Source of the DNA: JAKQHY01 sp034429675
GTDB taxonomy: Bacteria > Chloroflexota > Anaerolineae > B4-G1 > SLSP01
Assembly: GCA_034429675.1 (NCBI GenBank)
Contig: DAOUFX010000089.1
Location: 1 to 5,230 of the forward strand
Reading direction: 5' to 3'
DNA: 5,230 bases
The notes beneath the pieces were generated by a model. It was not told where the DNA came from and did no database searches. It saw only the letters and a list, made by a program, of their open reading frames with translations. The position numbers were made by a program, and so were the translations under genes. Below are positions 1 through 5,230 of the stretch, piece by piece. Within the stretch, counting starts at the first letter, position 1. Every line of letters begins with the position of its first letter.

Positions 1-75
1 CTTCTCCCCCTTTTATTGAGATGATACCTATTGTCTTAGCTCGAATTTATAGTAAGCTGAAGTAAAACTATTGAA

Positions 76-100
76 AGCAAAAAGCCAATGGCTTACAGCT
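76..100. promoter_or_regulatory. Imperfect dyad upstream of the toxin-antitoxin genes, possible operator
   Basis: An inverted repeat is centred on A88. The inner arms AAGCCA (82-87) and TGGCTT (89-94) pair perfectly, and outer AGC (76-78) pairs with GCT (98-100), separated by 3 unpaired positions on each side. It ends 5 nt before the ribosome binding site of the antitoxin gene. Toxin-antitoxin operons are commonly autorepressed at such palindromes, so an operator is a reasonable inference, but no DNA-binding data or known site supports it. It could also be an RNA hairpin in the leader, or part of a terminator for a gene to the left. The rest of 1-116 holds no gene, no CRISPR repeat and no convincing promoter. 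Confidence 0.3.
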
Positions 101-116
101 GCTTAAAGGAGTTACG

Positions 117-368
117 ATGAGAGCCTATCGCACTTATTTGACGATTAACGACCCAACCCGGGTTGTGTTGAAGGATTTACCCTTTGAACCGGGTCAGCGT
201 GTTGAGGTGTTGCTCATCTCTCAGCCGCAAGTGGACGAGAGCGCCAGTCAGGAATTCCGCGCCTTGTTGAAGGAAACGCAAGCTTTGCCACAGCTTAGGG
301 CTTTGAGTGATGCCGAGATCGCAGCCGAGATCGCAGTCTATCGCAGCTCTATTGCTTCGCGGAGTTAA
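117..368 (+). CDS. Small antitoxin-like protein paired with a PIN-domain toxin
   Basis: An 83-residue protein, probably the antitoxin that binds and neutralises the PIN ribonuclease encoded immediately downstream. The N-terminal half (residues about 5-35) has a short beta-rich pattern with 'VVLKDLPFEPGQRVEVLL'. This resembles small antitoxin-like proteins found beside PIN toxins in cyanobacteria and Chloroflexota, and is reminiscent of an AbrB/SpoVT-type swapped-hairpin DNA-binding fold. The C-terminal part (about 43-78) is charged and probably helical, ending in 'AEIAAEIAVYR', as expected for a toxin-binding tail. The ATG at 117 is well supported: AAAGGAG at 105-111 lies 5 nt upstream, and the frame is closed by TGA at 72-74. 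The gene ends 3 nt before the toxin start, indicating co-transcription and translational coupling. The family assignment comes from pattern recognition plus context; DNA binding and antitoxin activity are inferred. Confidence 0.72.
   Translation: MRAYRTYLTINDPTRVVLKDLPFEPGQRVEVLLISQPQVDESASQEFRALLKETQALPQLRALSDAEIAAEIAVYRSSIASRS
312..335 (+). repeat. Perfect 12-bp tandem duplication inside the antitoxin gene
   Basis: GCCGAGATCGCA occurs twice head to tail (312-323 and 324-335). The period is exactly four codons and in frame, encoding AEIA-AEIA at residues 66-73 of the antitoxin. Copy-number change by slippage would lengthen or shorten the presumed toxin-binding helix by about one turn without a frameshift. 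It may equally be ordinary coding sequence, since related antitoxins often end in an 'EI-AEI-AYR' pattern. Confidence 0.85.
361..364 (+). promoter_or_regulatory. Ribosome binding site supporting the GTG start of the PIN toxin
   Basis: GGAG at 361-364, within the last codons of the antitoxin gene, lies 7 nt before GTG 372. A second in-frame GTG at 378 would have 13-nt spacing, so 372 is preferred. The overlap with the antitoxin 3' end makes toxin translation depend on ribosomes finishing the antitoxin, a common stoichiometry control in such modules. Confidence 0.6.
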
Positions 369-371
369 GTC

Positions 372-788
372 GTGACGGTGCGGGTTGTGATTGACACTAA
401 CGTAGTCGTTTCTGCGATTCTGCGCGATCGGGTTCCCGAAGACGTGATCTTGTTCGTGGTGGAGGAGCCTGAATTCGAGTGGGTGGCCTCGACCGAGATT
501 GTGGCAGAATATGTGAATGTGCTTAAGCGTCCAAAGTTTGGATTGCCGGAGGCGATTGTGTCACGCTGGCAGGCCCTTTTTGCGCAATACATCACGCCGG
601 TTGAAGCGCAGGATGACGTAGTGTTCTTGCGTGACCGTAAGGACGAGCCGTTTCTGGCTTGTGCGCTGTCTGCCGGAGCCGCTTATTTGATGACCGGCGA
701 CAAGGATTTTGTCGAAGCGTATAAGGTCGTGAATACCACAGTGCTCTCCGTCAGACAATTCAAGGATTTGATTTGTGATGCCTGGTAA
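372..788 (+). CDS. PIN-domain putative toxin ribonuclease
   Basis: A 138-residue protein made almost entirely of one PIN domain, the metal-dependent ribonuclease fold of VapC-like toxins. It best fits the 'putative toxin-antitoxin system toxin component, PIN family' group (COG1569-like). Visible acidic motifs follow the PIN order: D8 in 'VVIDTNVVVSA', E46 in 'EIVAEYVNVLKRPKF', D91 in 'RDRKDEPFLACAL', and D110/D112 in 'LMTGDKDF'. These would form the Mg/Mn-binding site, so the enzyme looks intact. The length is normal for the family. It starts at GTG 372, 3 nt after the antitoxin stop. The target RNA cannot be read from the sequence, and VapC relatives differ widely (initiator tRNA, rRNA, other tRNAs). 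The gene converges on the Cascade operon and ends 16 nt before a strong terminator, so it is not co-transcribed with the cas genes. Confidence 0.88.
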   Translation: MTVRVVIDTNVVVSAILRDRVPEDVILFVVEEPEFEWVASTEIVAEYVNVLKRPKFGLPEAIVSRWQALFAQYITPVEAQDDVVFLRDRKDEPFLACALSAGAAYLMTGDKDFVEAYKVVNTTVLSVRQFKDLICDAW

Positions 789-803
789 TGGTTAGTGGAT
801 GAT

Positions 804-836
804 AAGCCCCGGCAGATTTCTGCCGGGGCTTTTTTT
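804..836 (+). terminator. Rho-independent terminator between the toxin gene and cas6e
   Basis: A GC-rich hairpin: 804-815 pairs with 820-831, with arms AAGCCCCGGCAG and CTGCCGGGGCTT around a 4-nt ATTT loop. A run of seven T (830-836) follows on the plus strand. This is a textbook terminator for the PIN toxin transcript. Read on the minus strand, the hairpin comes directly after cas6e, preceded by an A-tract but followed by only TTATCATCC. It would therefore be a weaker terminator for the Cascade transcript, possibly acting bidirectionally. The cas6e stop codon (837-835) overlaps the T-tract. Confidence 0.9.
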
Positions 837-1509
837 ATGCCTGACGCAGCGGCGCCAGCGACAACAGCCCGAACCCTAGGCCTTTGCCGGAGCCGATGCC
901 TTTCTGGACGGTCTCCCAGAGCTTCGCGGGATCGCTGACTTCCAAGATGCCCTCGAACCGCACGGCGTGGAAGGTAAGCGTGTGCGTCTTGGGGCCTTTC
1001 TCCGCATCGCCGATAGGTTCCTTCAGCGGTTGCCGCCCGTAGGCGTTGCCCTCTTTGGCGATGGCGACGCGCAGGATGCGGAATCCGCCCTCCGTTGCTT
1101 TGCGCTCCAGCCAGGCGCTCTGGTCTTCTTCCCGGTAGAGGGGATCGCGCCGCCCCTGACGTTGGCCCGGCTCCGAGTGTTTGACCGTCGGATTGGCGCG
1201 CAGGCGGAAGGCAAGGGTCTGGCCTGGGGCGAAGCTCAGCTCGAAGGGCTTGGACTCCGGTGCGCACAGCAGATAGCCCTGCGTCCAGAGATCGCCCATC
1301 CGGGCTTGATCCGGCGCGCTGTAGGATTGCAGCAGCACCGTTGGGACGCCGCTGCGCTCGTCCACGTCCACGCGGAAGAGCACGCGCTCGCCGTCGGGCA
1401 AGGTCGCCGGGAACGCGGACATCAGCGTGCGGTGCAGCTCGTAAGGATTGGCCAGGTCGCGCTGCACGCGGCGCGCGCGGGGGTTGAGGGTTAGTTTGGT
1501 GAGGTACAT
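835..1509 (-). CDS. cas6e: Cas6e (CasE/Cse3) pre-crRNA endoribonuclease
   Basis: A 224-residue type I-E CRISPR RNA-processing nuclease. It cleaves pre-crRNA at the 3' base of each repeat hairpin and stays bound to that hairpin as the head of Cascade. The N-terminal motif 'DLANPYELHRTLMSAFP' (18-34) carries Y23 and H26, at the same numbering as the catalytic Tyr23/His26 of the Thermus thermophilus homologue. 'FRLRANPTVK' (101-110) and the glycine-rich 'GIGSGKGLGFGLLSLAP' (204-220) are the other family signatures, so both RRM-like halves are present and the length is typical. The ATG at 1509 has AGGAGGA at the right distance and lies inside the end of cas5e (19-nt overlap). The gene is strikingly GC-rich (about 67% by hand count) against about 50% in cas5e, which suggests separate acquisition. 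It is the last gene of the operon; no cas1 or cas2 follows. Confidence 0.97.
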   Translation of the reverse strand: MYLTKLTLNPRARRVQRDLANPYELHRTLMSAFPATLPDGERVLFRVDVDERSGVPTVLLQSYSAPDQARMGDLWTQGYLLCAPESKPFELSFAPGQTLAFRLRANPTVKHSEPGQRQGRRDPLYREEDQSAWLERKATEGGFRILRVAIAKEGNAYGRQPLKEPIGDAEKGPKTHTLTFHAVRFEGILEVSDPAKLWETVQKGIGSGKGLGFGLLSLAPLRQA

Positions 1510-2231
1510 GGGGTGTCCTCCTGTGCTTCAGGTAGCCCGCAGAAAGTAGCGCGGATGTGCCGATCCATGTGTTTCCTATTGCCTTTAGCAAATGAGATAG
1601 GTTGATCAGGACAGACAATGCTCCCCTGTTCCGAATCTTCTAGCATCATTCGCGCTTCATACTGTTGAGTTTCAGCGTTAAATTGTTGTTTTCTAGGATG
1701 CGCTATTCGAGGATACGTGCGCAAGGCTTGCTCTAAGTCTTGCCCCAGTTTTAGTCCATCCTTTAGTCTCACCGGTAATCCCGGCACAAATGCTTTTCGC
1801 CCAAGGTAGAGCATCCACACGGGATTCTGTAAACCATTATCGAGTTGGCTTAGTAGATCGCCATCATCGCTTTCCAGCCCCACCAAAAAGGCTGCATCGG
1901 CAAGGTAAAAGCGCTCTGAAAGTTCGGTTCCTTTTAAGCTACTGAAGGGTTTGCCGCCTGCCGTCATTACATTATTTGCGGTGTGGTAATCGCGCTGTAC
2001 CAGGGCCTCTCGATCCACACGAACGCCCATACAGAGTTTTGCCAACTGCTCTAGCGATGGTTTGCAAGCGTTATCAGGATGGTTTTCATCTCTGGGTTTG
2101 CCCAATGCCGCGCAGATCAGGCCAATGACGCCGCTTTTGGACGGTTCTAAGCTGGTATCACGATGGGTGAAATGGCTTTGCACGCCCCACGACTGCATCG
2201 GCCCCACTAATTGCAACAGTAGGGTTCCCAT
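1491..2231 (-). CDS. cas5e: Cas5e (CasD) Cascade subunit
   Basis: A 246-residue RAMP-fold protein that binds the 5' handle of the crRNA and caps the tail end of the Cas7e backbone next to Cas8e. Visible family features are the N-terminal 'LLLQLVGPMQSWG' (4-16), 'PSKSGVIGLICAALG' (30-44), 'QRDYHTANNVM' (79-89, thumb region) and 'PVWMLYLGRKAFVPG' (137-151), which is highly characteristic of I-E Cas5. It is about 20 residues longer than the E. coli protein. The polar C-terminal tail (about 232-246, 'LPEAQEDTPCTSPN') is encoded in the stretch that also holds the cas6e ribosome binding site and start. The ATG at 2231 has AGGGAG (2245-2240) 8 nt upstream and lies 3 nt after the cas7e stop. GC is ordinary for the operon until the last codons, where it rises sharply. 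Cas5e is catalytically inactive in type I-E, since Cas6e does the cutting. Confidence 0.96.
   Translation of the reverse strand: MGTLLLQLVGPMQSWGVQSHFTHRDTSLEPSKSGVIGLICAALGKPRDENHPDNACKPSLEQLAKLCMGVRVDREALVQRDYHTANNVMTAGGKPFSSLKGTELSERFYLADAAFLVGLESDDGDLLSQLDNGLQNPVWMLYLGRKAFVPGLPVRLKDGLKLGQDLEQALRTYPRIAHPRKQQFNAETQQYEARMMLEDSEQGSIVCPDQPISFAKGNRKHMDRHIRATFCGLPEAQEDTPCTSPN
1516..1522 (-). promoter_or_regulatory. Ribosome binding site of cas6e, embedded in cas5e
   Basis: The plus strand reads TCCTCCT, giving AGGAGGA on the coding strand, 6 nt before the ATG at 1509 and inside the cas5e reading frame. This near-perfect site fixes the cas6e start at 1509 and shows that the 19-nt gene overlap is real rather than a mis-called start. 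It lies at the GC transition. Confidence 0.75.
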
Positions 2232-2234
2232 CGT

Positions 2235-3476
2235 CTATGCTCCCTGTTGCAATGGCTTACAAATGGCATCTATCCAACCTTGCATATTTTTGACCTCGGG
2301 CTGGAGGCGCTCATTGAGATGTTCTACTTCTACTGTGCCATCGGGCAAGGCTACCGCCAATGCCTTGATCGTGTCATCGCCATAGAAATTGAGGGTGTGT
2401 TCAAAGTGTTTTTCGAGGCGTTGAACCGAGGCGACCACCAAATCTCCTTCATTCTGCACATTCACGGGCTTTTGGAAGGCATTGACCAATGACCACCCTG
2501 CGCTTTCTTTGCCGCGAAGTACGGCGAGCATAAAGGCAGGACGACATTCTTGAGCATAGGCGTTCTTTTTGCCACTGGGGATGGCGGCTTCGCTCGCGCG
2601 TAGGAAGGCTTCAACACTGCGACAAGCTAAGCCGTGGTCCCCGCCCAGGTTTTTCTTGAGTTGTTCGAAGTCAATGCGCGCGTAGCGGTAGAAACAGGCA
2701 CTGTTGAAATAAGCCACGTCGAGAAAACTGGCGCCGGGGTCAGTTTTGATGTCGTCCACGGCGGTGAAGTAATCAATGGGCGTGCGCCCGTCAACGGCGT
2801 GGGTCGAGATAGGGTGCGCGACCTGGCAAGCGGCGTCAATGTTGGTGTCGGGTTTGTCGGCAAGCATACGACCAAAGAGGGCGATGTCAGGCGCGCCGGT
2901 ACGTTGATGCGTTTCTTTGATCAACTGGCTGACTAAATCATCTGCCACCTGACATTTAGGTTTAGCCGGGGCCTCCTTCTTGTTGGCTTTTGCTTCTTTC
3001 GCCTTGTCTTCCCATTGTGTATATTCATCGAGATAGGCAATGAACTCATCCCAAGATTCCGCAAGGCGTTCAGCTATCCAAGTAATCTCACCATCTCTTC
3101 CATCACTAAGGTAGAGAAGGACTGCCGTCTCCTCTTTGCGTTTTCGATCCATACTCCCGGCGTAGGCTTCTGCAAAGAGTTGAGAAATACGAGTTGTAAT
3201 ATCTCCATCTTTTCCCAAGTCCACCAGATGTTTGACGAGTGCCTCTACAATCAACTTGGTTCGTTTGCCCAGCGGCACCCCAGTATACCGTTCAAAAATC
3301 GGCTTAGTTCCGGTCGCCGAATTTTGACCCGCGTAACGTATGGCCCGCTTAATACACTGCGACGAAATACGCGCGCGGCGATAGCCGCCAAAATCAGTAG
3401 TCTTGGGTTGCCCTAAATCATCACGGTTCAGGTTCGAGGGCGGAAAGTTCTGAATGATGTGTAATTCGATAAACAT
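2235..3476 (-). CDS. cas7e: Cas7e (CasC/Cse4) Cascade backbone subunit
   Basis: A 413-residue RAMP protein. Six copies form the helical backbone of type I-E Cascade along the crRNA spacer, kinking it every sixth base. Family signatures in order: 'LHIIQNFPPSNLNRDDLG' (5-22), 'TTDFGGYRRARISSQCIKR' (26-44), 'APDIALFGRMLAD' (195-207), 'CQVAHPISTHAVDG' (217-230), 'IDYFTAVDD' (234-242), 'FYRYARIDF' (262-270) and 'IPSGKKNAYAQ' (299-309). It is about 50 residues longer than E. coli CasC (363). Part of the excess is a Lys/Ala/Pro/Glu-rich stretch at 157-174 in the helical finger region, just before the thumb-proximal 'DIALFGRM', probably a flexible positively charged linker. The ATG at 3476 has AAAGGAG (3491-3485) 8 nt upstream. 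It sits 18 nt after cse2 and 3 nt before cas5e. Confidence 0.97.
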   Translation of the reverse strand: MFIELHIIQNFPPSNLNRDDLGQPKTTDFGGYRRARISSQCIKRAIRYAGQNSATGTKPIFERYTGVPLGKRTKLIVEALVKHLVDLGKDGDITTRISQLFAEAYAGSMDRKRKEETAVLLYLSDGRDGEITWIAERLAESWDEFIAYLDEYTQWEDKAKEAKANKKEAPAKPKCQVADDLVSQLIKETHQRTGAPDIALFGRMLADKPDTNIDAACQVAHPISTHAVDGRTPIDYFTAVDDIKTDPGASFLDVAYFNSACFYRYARIDFEQLKKNLGGDHGLACRSVEAFLRASEAAIPSGKKNAYAQECRPAFMLAVLRGKESAGWSLVNAFQKPVNVQNEGDLVVASVQRLEKHFEHTLNFYGDDTIKALAVALPDGTVEVEHLNERLQPEVKNMQGWIDAICKPLQQGA

Positions 3477-3494
3477 GGTCTTTTCTCCTTTGGG

Positions 3495-4046
3495 CTAATT
3501 TTGGTTTTGTGAATCTGAATTTGTCTTTCGACCGGGTAAGCGCCAGAACCGGCGGGACCAACGCAAGCGTATCTCCTGGCGTTTTTCTTCGCCTTCTGGC
3601 CGGCAGTCAAGCCATTGTTGAACATCTTCAAAAAGTCGTAGCCAGTTAACGGGAACCGCTTTGGATTTGAGCAGCGAGATTGCCTGACGCAGCATATCTG
3701 GCAAATCATCGGGTTCGCTGGACAACAAGGCTAGAAAGCGTCGCTCAACATTGGGGGGCGGGTCTTCGCCTTCAGGATACAATACGCGGAAGTGGTCGCC
3801 CATATTATGTCGGCGTTCACCTGTGTAGGGTAACGAGTGAAAGGCGAATAACGAGCCGATGATATACAATGTATCCCCAACCCAGGAAGTATCCTCTTCG
3901 TCCAGCAGATGTTCGACTACGCGACTGGCTTCTAATACCGCGCCCGGCGGTTGTCCCAACCCGCGTCTCAGCGAGGATAGCCTGGCGCGATCATTGCCAT
4001 CACGCAGTCGTTCTAAAGCCGCTATCAATTCATAAGGTTCTTTCAT
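3495..4046 (-). CDS. cse2: Cse2/Cas11e (CasB) small subunit of Cascade
   Basis: A 183-residue alpha-helical protein. Two copies line the belly of type I-E Cascade and hold the target and displaced strands of the R-loop. It is recognised by the basic 'NDRARLSSLRRGLGQPPG' (18-35), 'GDTLYIIGSLFAFHSL' (57-72), 'NMGDHFRVL' (81-89), the arginine-rich 'VERRFLALLSSE' (100-111), 'DDLPDMLRQAISLLKSKA' (113-130), 'NWLRLFEDVQQW' (134-145) and 'RLRWSRRFW' (160-168). The repeated Arg/Lys clusters suit nucleic-acid contact. It is slightly longer than E. coli CasB (160), with a polar Asn/Gln/Ser tail after residue 171. Its ATG overlaps the cas8e stop in an ATGA arrangement, and the preceding SD is near-ideal, so translation is probably coupled to cas8e. 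Type I-E small subunits diverge strongly, so synteny adds to the assignment. Confidence 0.95.
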   Translation of the reverse strand: MKEPYELIAALERLRDGNDRARLSSLRRGLGQPPGAVLEASRVVEHLLDEEDTSWVGDTLYIIGSLFAFHSLPYTGERRHNMGDHFRVLYPEGEDPPPNVERRFLALLSSEPDDLPDMLRQAISLLKSKAVPVNWLRLFEDVQQWLDCRPEGEEKRQEIRLRWSRRFWRLPGRKTNSDSQNQN

Positions 4047-5230
4047 AGTTCTTCACCCCCTTCTGTAGAATGATTTGTGCTGGCCTTGCCTACAGCATTC
4101 GCCAGTCCGATGTAAAAATGCTGGCGCGCGACCGCTGCCGCGCGCATCGTGCGGTTATCCTTGCCGGCACATTTCTCAGCTTGTTGAAAAGCTGCCGTCG
4201 CCGTGCGGCGCACTTGATCGCGCCAGGTTTGTAACGCAAGTTCAGGCGCATGGGGAAGGGTTTCAACCAGGGAATGGAAATGGACGCCCAGATCGCTCCA
4301 ATAGTAGCGTTCAATGCCCCAAGATGTAAAGAGGTTGTAGACACGCTTGGCTTGCTCGTCATTGCTTTGTTTATAACTACCGAATTTGATCTTGGTGTTG
4401 ATTTTGTCGGATGTTGCAAGATCTTCGGATTTTGTGGTTGGATATAGGGTCAACCAGGCAAGGACAAATACAGCCACACGTATAGCAGAAATACAACTGT
4501 CGGCTATTTGCAAAGCGCGGCTTAATTCGCCTACGAGGTCCGGGTTTTTCAGAAACTCGATGGGAAGAGGTAATCTCTCTGAGCGCAAAAATTCGAGGCT
4601 GGCTTTGTTTTTTGCTATGCCCAATGCCATCAACTTATAGCGTTGTGTCGTGTCCAACATCATAACCGGAGGGTGAGCAAGATCAGCCAACCATCGTACA
4701 ACTTTGGGCGGCTTGTTTACCCCTTCAAGTTCAAATAACACATTACTATCACGCCAAAGCGCGCGGGTGGCGGTAAAGCTTAAGGGGCGAATGCCACCCT
4801 CTTTGTCTACAAAGTAGTGCATCATAGGATCCACGTCCTCAACATCCAATTTTAATCCTGGCGCCCAATACATATCTCGGACAATAACTTGCCCCTCAAT
4901 TTCTTGTGGGCGTAACCAAATACGTCTGTTATGCCAGGTCAAATAATCCAAATATCCTTTCGGACGTTCGCGATCTGGGAGAAATGGATCAGCCATTTCC
5001 CATGCGGGAAGATCGTTGCTATCAGGGGTAGGAAGCGGGTTATCCTCACCATATTCAATCATATTGAGCATCAACGTCTCAAAAAGATTTTGCCCCTGGG
5101 CCAAGAACAATACACCTTTTGAGCCAAAAGCATCGGTAAAATTTTCTTTAACGCCACTTGTGCCACCGAATCCAAATAGCTGGGAAGTAATTAAAGCTCT
5201 TGCCGCTTGTGCAGGCGTTAGAGAAAGTCC
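4043..5230 (-). CDS. cas8e: Cas8e (CasA/Cse1) large subunit of Cascade, 5'-truncated by the window edge
   Basis: The large subunit of type I-E Cascade. It recognises the PAM, starts R-loop formation and docks Cas3. The frame is open from the window edge at 5230 to TGA at 4045-4043, showing 395 residues. Counting from the edge, 'LSLTPAQAARALITSQLFG' (2-20), 'GFGGTSG' (20-26), and 'LAQGQNLFETLMLNM' (43-57, aligning from memory with the E. coli CasA segment before its 'LLNV') are typical Cse1 features. 'GYLDYLTWHNRRIWL' follows, and the last about 100 residues look like the C-terminal helical bundle with basic helices ('RDQVRRTATAAFQQAEKC', 'ARQHFYIGLANAVGKAS'). E. coli CasA has 502 residues, so roughly 110-150 N-terminal residues are probably missing. 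A TTG at 5110 could be mistaken for a start, but conserved Cse1 sequence continues upstream of it. cas3 would be expected further to the right. Confidence 0.95.
   Translation of the reverse strand, partial: GLSLTPAQAARALITSQLFGFGGTSGVKENFTDAFGSKGVLFLAQGQNLFETLMLNMIEYGEDNPLPTPDSNDLPAWEMADPFLPDRERPKGYLDYLTWHNRRIWLRPQEIEGQVIVRDMYWAPGLKLDVEDVDPMMHYFVDKEGGIRPLSFTATRALWRDSNVLFELEGVNKPPKVVRWLADLAHPPVMMLDTTQRYKLMALGIAKNKASLEFLRSERLPLPIEFLKNPDLVGELSRALQIADSCISAIRVAVFVLAWLTLYPTTKSEDLATSDKINTKIKFGSYKQSNDEQAKRVYNLFTSWGIERYYWSDLGVHFHSLVETLPHAPELALQTWRDQVRRTATAAFQQAEKCAGKDNRTMRAAAVARQHFYIGLANAVGKASTNHSTEGGEEL
4053..4062 (-). promoter_or_regulatory. Strong ribosome binding site for cse2 within the cas8e 3' end
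   Basis: The coding strand reads AAGGGGGTGA, one base from the ideal anti-SD complement AAGGAGGTGA, and lies 6 nt before the cse2 ATG at 4046. It sits inside the last codons of cas8e (encoding '...EGGEEL'). A strong independent site at an ATGA overlap would let the small subunit be made in excess of Cas8e, which fits the 2:1 Cse2:Cse1 stoichiometry known for Cascade. The quantitative effect is inference. Confidence 0.6.

Noticed and set aside
31..58. Possible promoter TTGTCT - 16 nt - TAAGCT, with an overlapping TATAGT at 48-53
   Set aside because: The -10 match is only 3 of 6, and the better TATAGT has no -35 at a proper distance. Too weak to annotate, although a promoter for the toxin-antitoxin genes should lie somewhere here.
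1..116. CRISPR repeats or a leader near the toxin-antitoxin genes
   Set aside because: No repeated 28-29-nt unit and nothing like a type I-E repeat. The window has no array at all.
967..1494. A 175-codon open frame antisense to cas6e (and a 311-codon frame on the same strand as cas6e at 683-1618)
   Set aside because: Both are by-products of high GC, which removes stop codons. Their proteins are Arg/Ala/Pro-rich and low-complexity, without a family signature, while the cas6e frame carries clear Cas6e motifs.
3015..3416. A 133-codon plus-strand open frame opposite cas7e
   Set aside because: No ribosome binding site of note and no recognisable domain. It lies fully opposite conserved Cas7e coding sequence.
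3477..3494. CreTA-like RNA toxin-antitoxin or other small RNA gene hidden between cas genes
   Set aside because: The cas genes are packed with at most 18 nt between them, occupied by the cas7e ribosome binding site. There is no room for an RNA guard module.
5108..5110. TTG as the start codon of cas8e
   Set aside because: The frame stays open to the window edge, and the 40 upstream codons encode typical Cse1 sequence ('LTPAQAARALITSQLFG'), so the true start is outside the window.

Overview
The window is part of a bacterial accessory-defence locus. Its main content is the 3' four-fifths of a type I-E CRISPR-Cas effector (Cascade) operon on the minus strand. A two-gene PIN-domain toxin-antitoxin-like module on the plus strand converges on it. 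No single feature fixes the organism. Moderate GC outside cas6e, strong Shine-Dalgarno sites and an antitoxin of the 'LKDLPFEPGQRVEVLL' kind would fit Chloroflexota, cyanobacteria or a mid-GC proteobacterium. I lean weakly to Chloroflexota or Cyanobacteria from family knowledge only.

Layout from left to right: positions 1-116 are a non-coding AT-rich leader with a dyad symmetry (76-100). Positions 117-368 (+) encode a small antitoxin-like protein. Positions 372-788 (+) encode a PIN-domain ribonuclease that starts with GTG 3 nt after the antitoxin stop. Positions 804-836 hold a strong rho-independent terminator whose T-tract also contains the stop codon of the oncoming cas6e. The rest, read leftwards from the right edge, is cas8e (5'-truncated by the window edge), cse2/cas11e, cas7e, cas5e and cas6e. 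This is the canonical I-E order, with junctions of a 4-nt overlap, an 18-nt gap, a 3-nt gap and a 19-nt overlap, so it is almost certainly one transcript whose promoter lies beyond 5230.

Together the five Cas proteins form Cascade. Cas6e cuts pre-crRNA and keeps the 3' hairpin, Cas5e caps the 5' handle, Cas7e forms the backbone, Cas11e is the small subunit, and Cas8e reads the PAM and recruits Cas3. Cas3 is not visible and would normally lie upstream, to the right. The adaptation genes cas1-cas2 and the repeat array usually follow cas6e. Here a terminator and the toxin-antitoxin pair take that place.

The most notable observation is compositional. By hand count, positions 841-1500 (cas6e) are about 67% GC, whereas 1561-2220 (cas5e) are about 50% GC. 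The switch falls at the cas5e/cas6e junction. This suggests that cas6e was exchanged separately from the rest of the operon. The second is the replacement of the adaptation module by a PIN toxin-antitoxin pair. I did not find a convincing wholly new system: every gene belongs to a recognisable family.
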